Below are positions 6,229 to 7,768 of a stretch of DNA of 7,768 nucleotides, in pieces. The stretch is from an uncultured Eubacterium sp. Its GTDB lineage: Bacteria; Bacillota; Clostridia; Lachnospirales; Lachnospiraceae. The notes beneath the pieces are model-generated. The model did not search any database and was not told the DNA's origin. It saw only the letters and a program-made list of their open reading frames with translations. Position 1 is the stretch's first letter, and every line of letters begins with the position of its first letter. The DNA lies in the NCBI GenBank assembly GCA_905236225.1, contig CAJOPM010000186.1:1-7768 (forward strand), given 5' to 3'. Both the position numbers and the translations under genes were made by a program.

Positions 6229-6257
6229 TTGCTTTCTTTTAAAAATTGTAATATGAT
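6229..6257 (+). promoter_or_regulatory. Possible ahcY promoter (weak)
   Basis: TTGCTT (6229-6234), 17 bp, TATGAT (6252-6257). The -10 is good and the -35 poor. The AT-rich intergenic region also offers TATAGT (6309-6314) with no convincing -35, so the ahcY start site is not settled by inspection. Confidence 0.25.
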
Positions 6258-6297
6258 GTCTATATTATCTGCGCTACGTTGCTTAAATCATTTTAGA

Positions 6298-6326
6298 ATA
6301 ATATCACTATAGTATATTAATTTCAA
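6298..6326 (-). promoter_or_regulatory. Probable promoter of the TPR gene
   Basis: Minus strand: TTGAAA (6326-6321), 17 bp, TATTAT (6303-6298), giving a leader of about 75-80 nt. Its -35 abuts the ahcY Shine-Dalgarno sequence, so the two divergent units would share nearly all of the 127-bp intergenic region. Confidence 0.45.
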
Positions 6327-6341
6327 GGAGGAGTGTAAAAT

Positions 6342-7586
6342 ATGCAAAGTACAATTAAAGATATTAGTCTTGCACCTTCAGGCGAACATAAAATAGACTG
6401 GGTAAAGAAAAACTGTCCGCTTCTTAGGAATTTAGAAATAGAATTTTCAAAGACGCAGCCATTTAAAGGGTATAAAATAGCTCTTTCGATTCATCTCGAA
6501 GCTAAGACTGCTTATCTGTGTAAGGTACTCGCCGCAGGAGGAGCTACTATGTATATTACAGGTTCGAATCCTCTCTCAACGCAAGATGATGTTGCAGCAG
6601 CTTTGGTAAAGAGCGGCCTCAATGTTTACGCATGGCATGGTTGCACTGATGAAGAATATGACCAAAATATCCTCAGGGTTTTAGAAAACGACGTGAATAT
6701 TATAATAGATGACGGCGGAGATTTAGTACATGCGCTTCACACTAAATATCCGGAAAAGATTTGCCATGTAATAGGCGGATGCGAAGAGACCACAACCGGT
6801 ATAATTCGACTTATAGCTATGGATCGAGCTGGCGATCTTAAGTTCCCAATGGTGCTTGTTAATAACGCAGACTGCAAGCATTTATTTGATAATCGCTACG
6901 GCACCGGACAATCAGTCTGGGATGGCATTAATAGAACCACCAATCTTATTGTTGCCGGCAAAAGAGTTGTCGTTGCAGGTTATGGTTGGTGCGGTAAAGG
7001 CGTTGCTATGAGAGCTAAAGGTCTCGGTGCAAGAGTCATCGTAACTGAAGTAGACCCAATAAAAGCCATCGAGGCCGTTATGGATGGTTTTGATGTTATG
7101 CCTATGAAAGACGCTGCTCCCCTTGGAGATTTCTTCGTTACCGTAACAGGATGTGCACATGTTATCACACCTGAGCATTTTGCTTTAATGAAAGACGGAG
7201 CAATATTATGCAATGCAGGTCACTTTGATGTTGAAATCGACATGAAGGCTCTTAGAGAAGTTGCTTTAGATACAATTGATCAAAGACAGAATATCACTGG
7301 TTACAAAATCAGCGAGGGCAAATGGATATACGTACTTGCAGAGGGCAGGCTTGTAAATCTTGCAGCCGGCGACGGACATCCGGCTGAGATAATGGATATG
7401 AGTTTTGCAATCCAGGCGCTCTCAGCCAAATATCTAATTGACCATAAGGACGATTTAGGTGAAAAGCTAATTGATGTGCCAAGAGAGGTCGACTTAGAGG
7501 TTGCTAAAAGAAAGCTTAACTATCTTGGCAAGAATATAGACACTCTTACCAAAGAGCAGGAAGAATATTTAAACGCATCCTTATAA
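6342..7586 (+). CDS. ahcY: S-adenosylhomocysteine hydrolase, short archaeal/Thermotoga-type (possible S-inosylhomocysteine specificity)
   Basis: NAD-dependent cytosolic enzyme that reversibly splits S-adenosylhomocysteine into adenosine and homocysteine, relieving product inhibition of methyltransferases. The 414-residue length, with no KPDHYRY-like C-terminal tail, marks the short subfamily. Visible: NPLSTQDDVAAAL (76-88), D123/D124 in IDDGGDL, E149 in CEETTTG, catalytic K179 and D183-N184 in DCKHLFDN, the Rossmann loop GYGWCGKG (213-220) for NAD, NAGHFDVEID (291-300, H294) and GDGHPAEIMD (343-352, H346). At 51-57 the enzyme has HLEAKTA where classical enzymes have HM-T-x-E/Q-TA, placing Lys55 near the base-binding site. 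Thus an inosine-type substrate is conceivable, as reported for a methanogen homologue. The ATG follows an excellent AAGGAGGAG (6325-6333). The gene stands alone: no metH, luxS, mtn or adenosine deaminase gene lies in the window. Confidence 0.93.
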   Translation: MQSTIKDISLAPSGEHKIDWVKKNCPLLRNLEIEFSKTQPFKGYKIALSIHLEAKTAYLCKVLAAGGATMYITGSNPLSTQDDVAAALVKSGLNVYAWHGCTDEEYDQNILRVLENDVNIIIDDGGDLVHALHTKYPEKICHVIGGCEETTTGIIRLIAMDRAGDLKFPMVLVNNADCKHLFDNRYGTGQSVWDGINRTTNLIVAGKRVVVAGYGWCGKGVAMRAKGLGARVIVTEVDPIKAIEAVMDGFDVMPMKDAAPLGDFFVTVTGCAHVITPEHFALMKDGAILCNAGHFDVEIDMKALREVALDTIDQRQNITGYKISEGKWIYVLAEGRLVNLAAGDGHPAEIMDMSFAIQALSAKYLIDHKDDLGEKLIDVPREVDLEVAKRKLNYLGKNIDTLTKEQEEYLNASL

Positions 7587-7596
7587 ACCAAATATT

Positions 7597-7618
7597 CAAG
7601 TCTCGCTCGCGAGACTTG
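7597..7618. other. Perfect 9-bp hairpin just behind ahcY
   Basis: CAAGTCTCG (7597-7605), loop CTCG, CGAGACTTG (7610-7618), beginning 10 nt after the ahcY stop. It could mark the ahcY 3' end, but no T-run follows on the plus strand (GCGTGGG instead), so it is not a standard intrinsic terminator. Left arm and loop recur at 5137-5151. Confidence 0.6.
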
Positions 7619-7672
7619 GCGTGGGATTTGCGTCAGCTTTAGCTGACATATTTCATGTGCAAATCCCTGCGC
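7619..7672. other. Nested stem-loop behind ahcY
   Basis: An outer stem pairs GGGATTTGC (7623-7631) with GCAAATCCC (7659-7667), 9 bp perfect. It is extended by GCG (7619-7621) with CGC (7670-7672) across a small internal loop. Inside it, GTCAGC-TTTA-GCTGAC (7632-7647) stacks directly on the outer stem, leaving an 11-nt single-stranded side (7648-7658). It directly abuts the 7597-7618 hairpin. The shape suggests a structured RNA or the secondary structure of a small repeat. No tRNA features are present. Confidence 0.6.
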
Positions 7673-7681
7673 ATCAAAAGT

Positions 7682-7768
7682 GGAGCGTATATCTCAGACG
7701 GAGATTGAACCCCGCCTGAGACAAGTTTCTCTCCCCCACCTACGCTTTGCTTAGAGGCGGGGGGTCAT
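7682..7768 (-). repeat. Structured repeat element, copy 2 (truncated by the window end)
   Basis: Second copy of the element at 9-129, lacking the 35-nt arm. Stem A pairs 7692-7701 with 7712-7721 around a 10-nt loop. Stem B pairs 7733-7741 with 7755-7763. The substitution at 7738 (A instead of G) creates an A.C mismatch on the plus strand but a U.G pair in minus-strand RNA. Copy 2 is antisense to ahcY. If it is a 3' UTR element as in copy 1, a minus-strand gene should end just beyond 7768, possibly at the TGA contained in ATGACC (complement of the final bases). The sequence stops before this can be seen. Confidence 0.8.

Noticed and set aside
6215..6341. SAH or SAM riboswitch upstream of ahcY
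   Set aside because: The region is only 127 bp, AT-rich, shared with a divergent gene, and shows no conserved riboswitch stems.
6912..7213. Minus-strand open frames opposite ahcY
   Set aside because: They mirror the NAD-binding domain of ahcY; no start signal or domain supports them.
7619..7672. tRNA-like cloverleaf
   Set aside because: Only two coaxial stems are present, with no T-loop sequence, anticodon arm geometry or acceptor end.

Overview
The window looks like core chromosome of an obligately anaerobic, low-to-moderate GC Gram-positive bacterium (Bacillota, class Clostridia; Lachnospiraceae-like is my best guess, not proven). Reasons: an oxygen-sensitive class III ribonucleotide reductase with a probable NrdR operator, strong AGGAGG-type ribosome binding sites, TTGACN-17-TANNNT promoters, a Bacillus-type dihydroorotase next to a long (type 2) OMP decarboxylase, and a short archaeal/Thermotoga-type S-adenosylhomocysteine hydrolase.

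Layout. Positions 9-129 and 7682-7768 hold two nearly identical copies of a structured repeat in the same orientation; copy 1 carries an extra 35-nt hairpin arm. Between them, minus-strand genes run leftwards: a membrane-anchored TPR protein (6214-5402, own terminator), nrdD with a fused C-terminal redoxin domain (5036-2646; own promoter, tandem NrdR boxes, long structured leader, own terminator), and a pyrC-pyrF pair (2359-126; own promoter, 14-bp gap, translationally close). One plus-strand gene, ahcY (6342-7586), diverges from the TPR gene. Between ahcY and repeat copy 2 lies a cluster of strong hairpins (7597-7672).

How the genes fit together. pyrC and pyrF are two steps of de novo UMP synthesis. 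nrdD converts ribonucleotides to deoxyribonucleotides, so the minus-strand block is centred on nucleotide supply, although nrdD and pyrCF are separate transcription units. ahcY belongs to the methyl cycle. The TPR protein has no inferable function. No nrdG activase gene is present in the window.

What is unusual. Most of the window is ordinary housekeeping. The items worth following are the bounding repeat family (its imperfect stem positions are A.C on the plus strand but G.U if transcribed from the minus strand, and an inverted-repeat arm forms the last codons of pyrF), the NrdD-redoxin fusion, the nested hairpins behind ahcY, and the altered nucleoside-pocket motif of AhcY.
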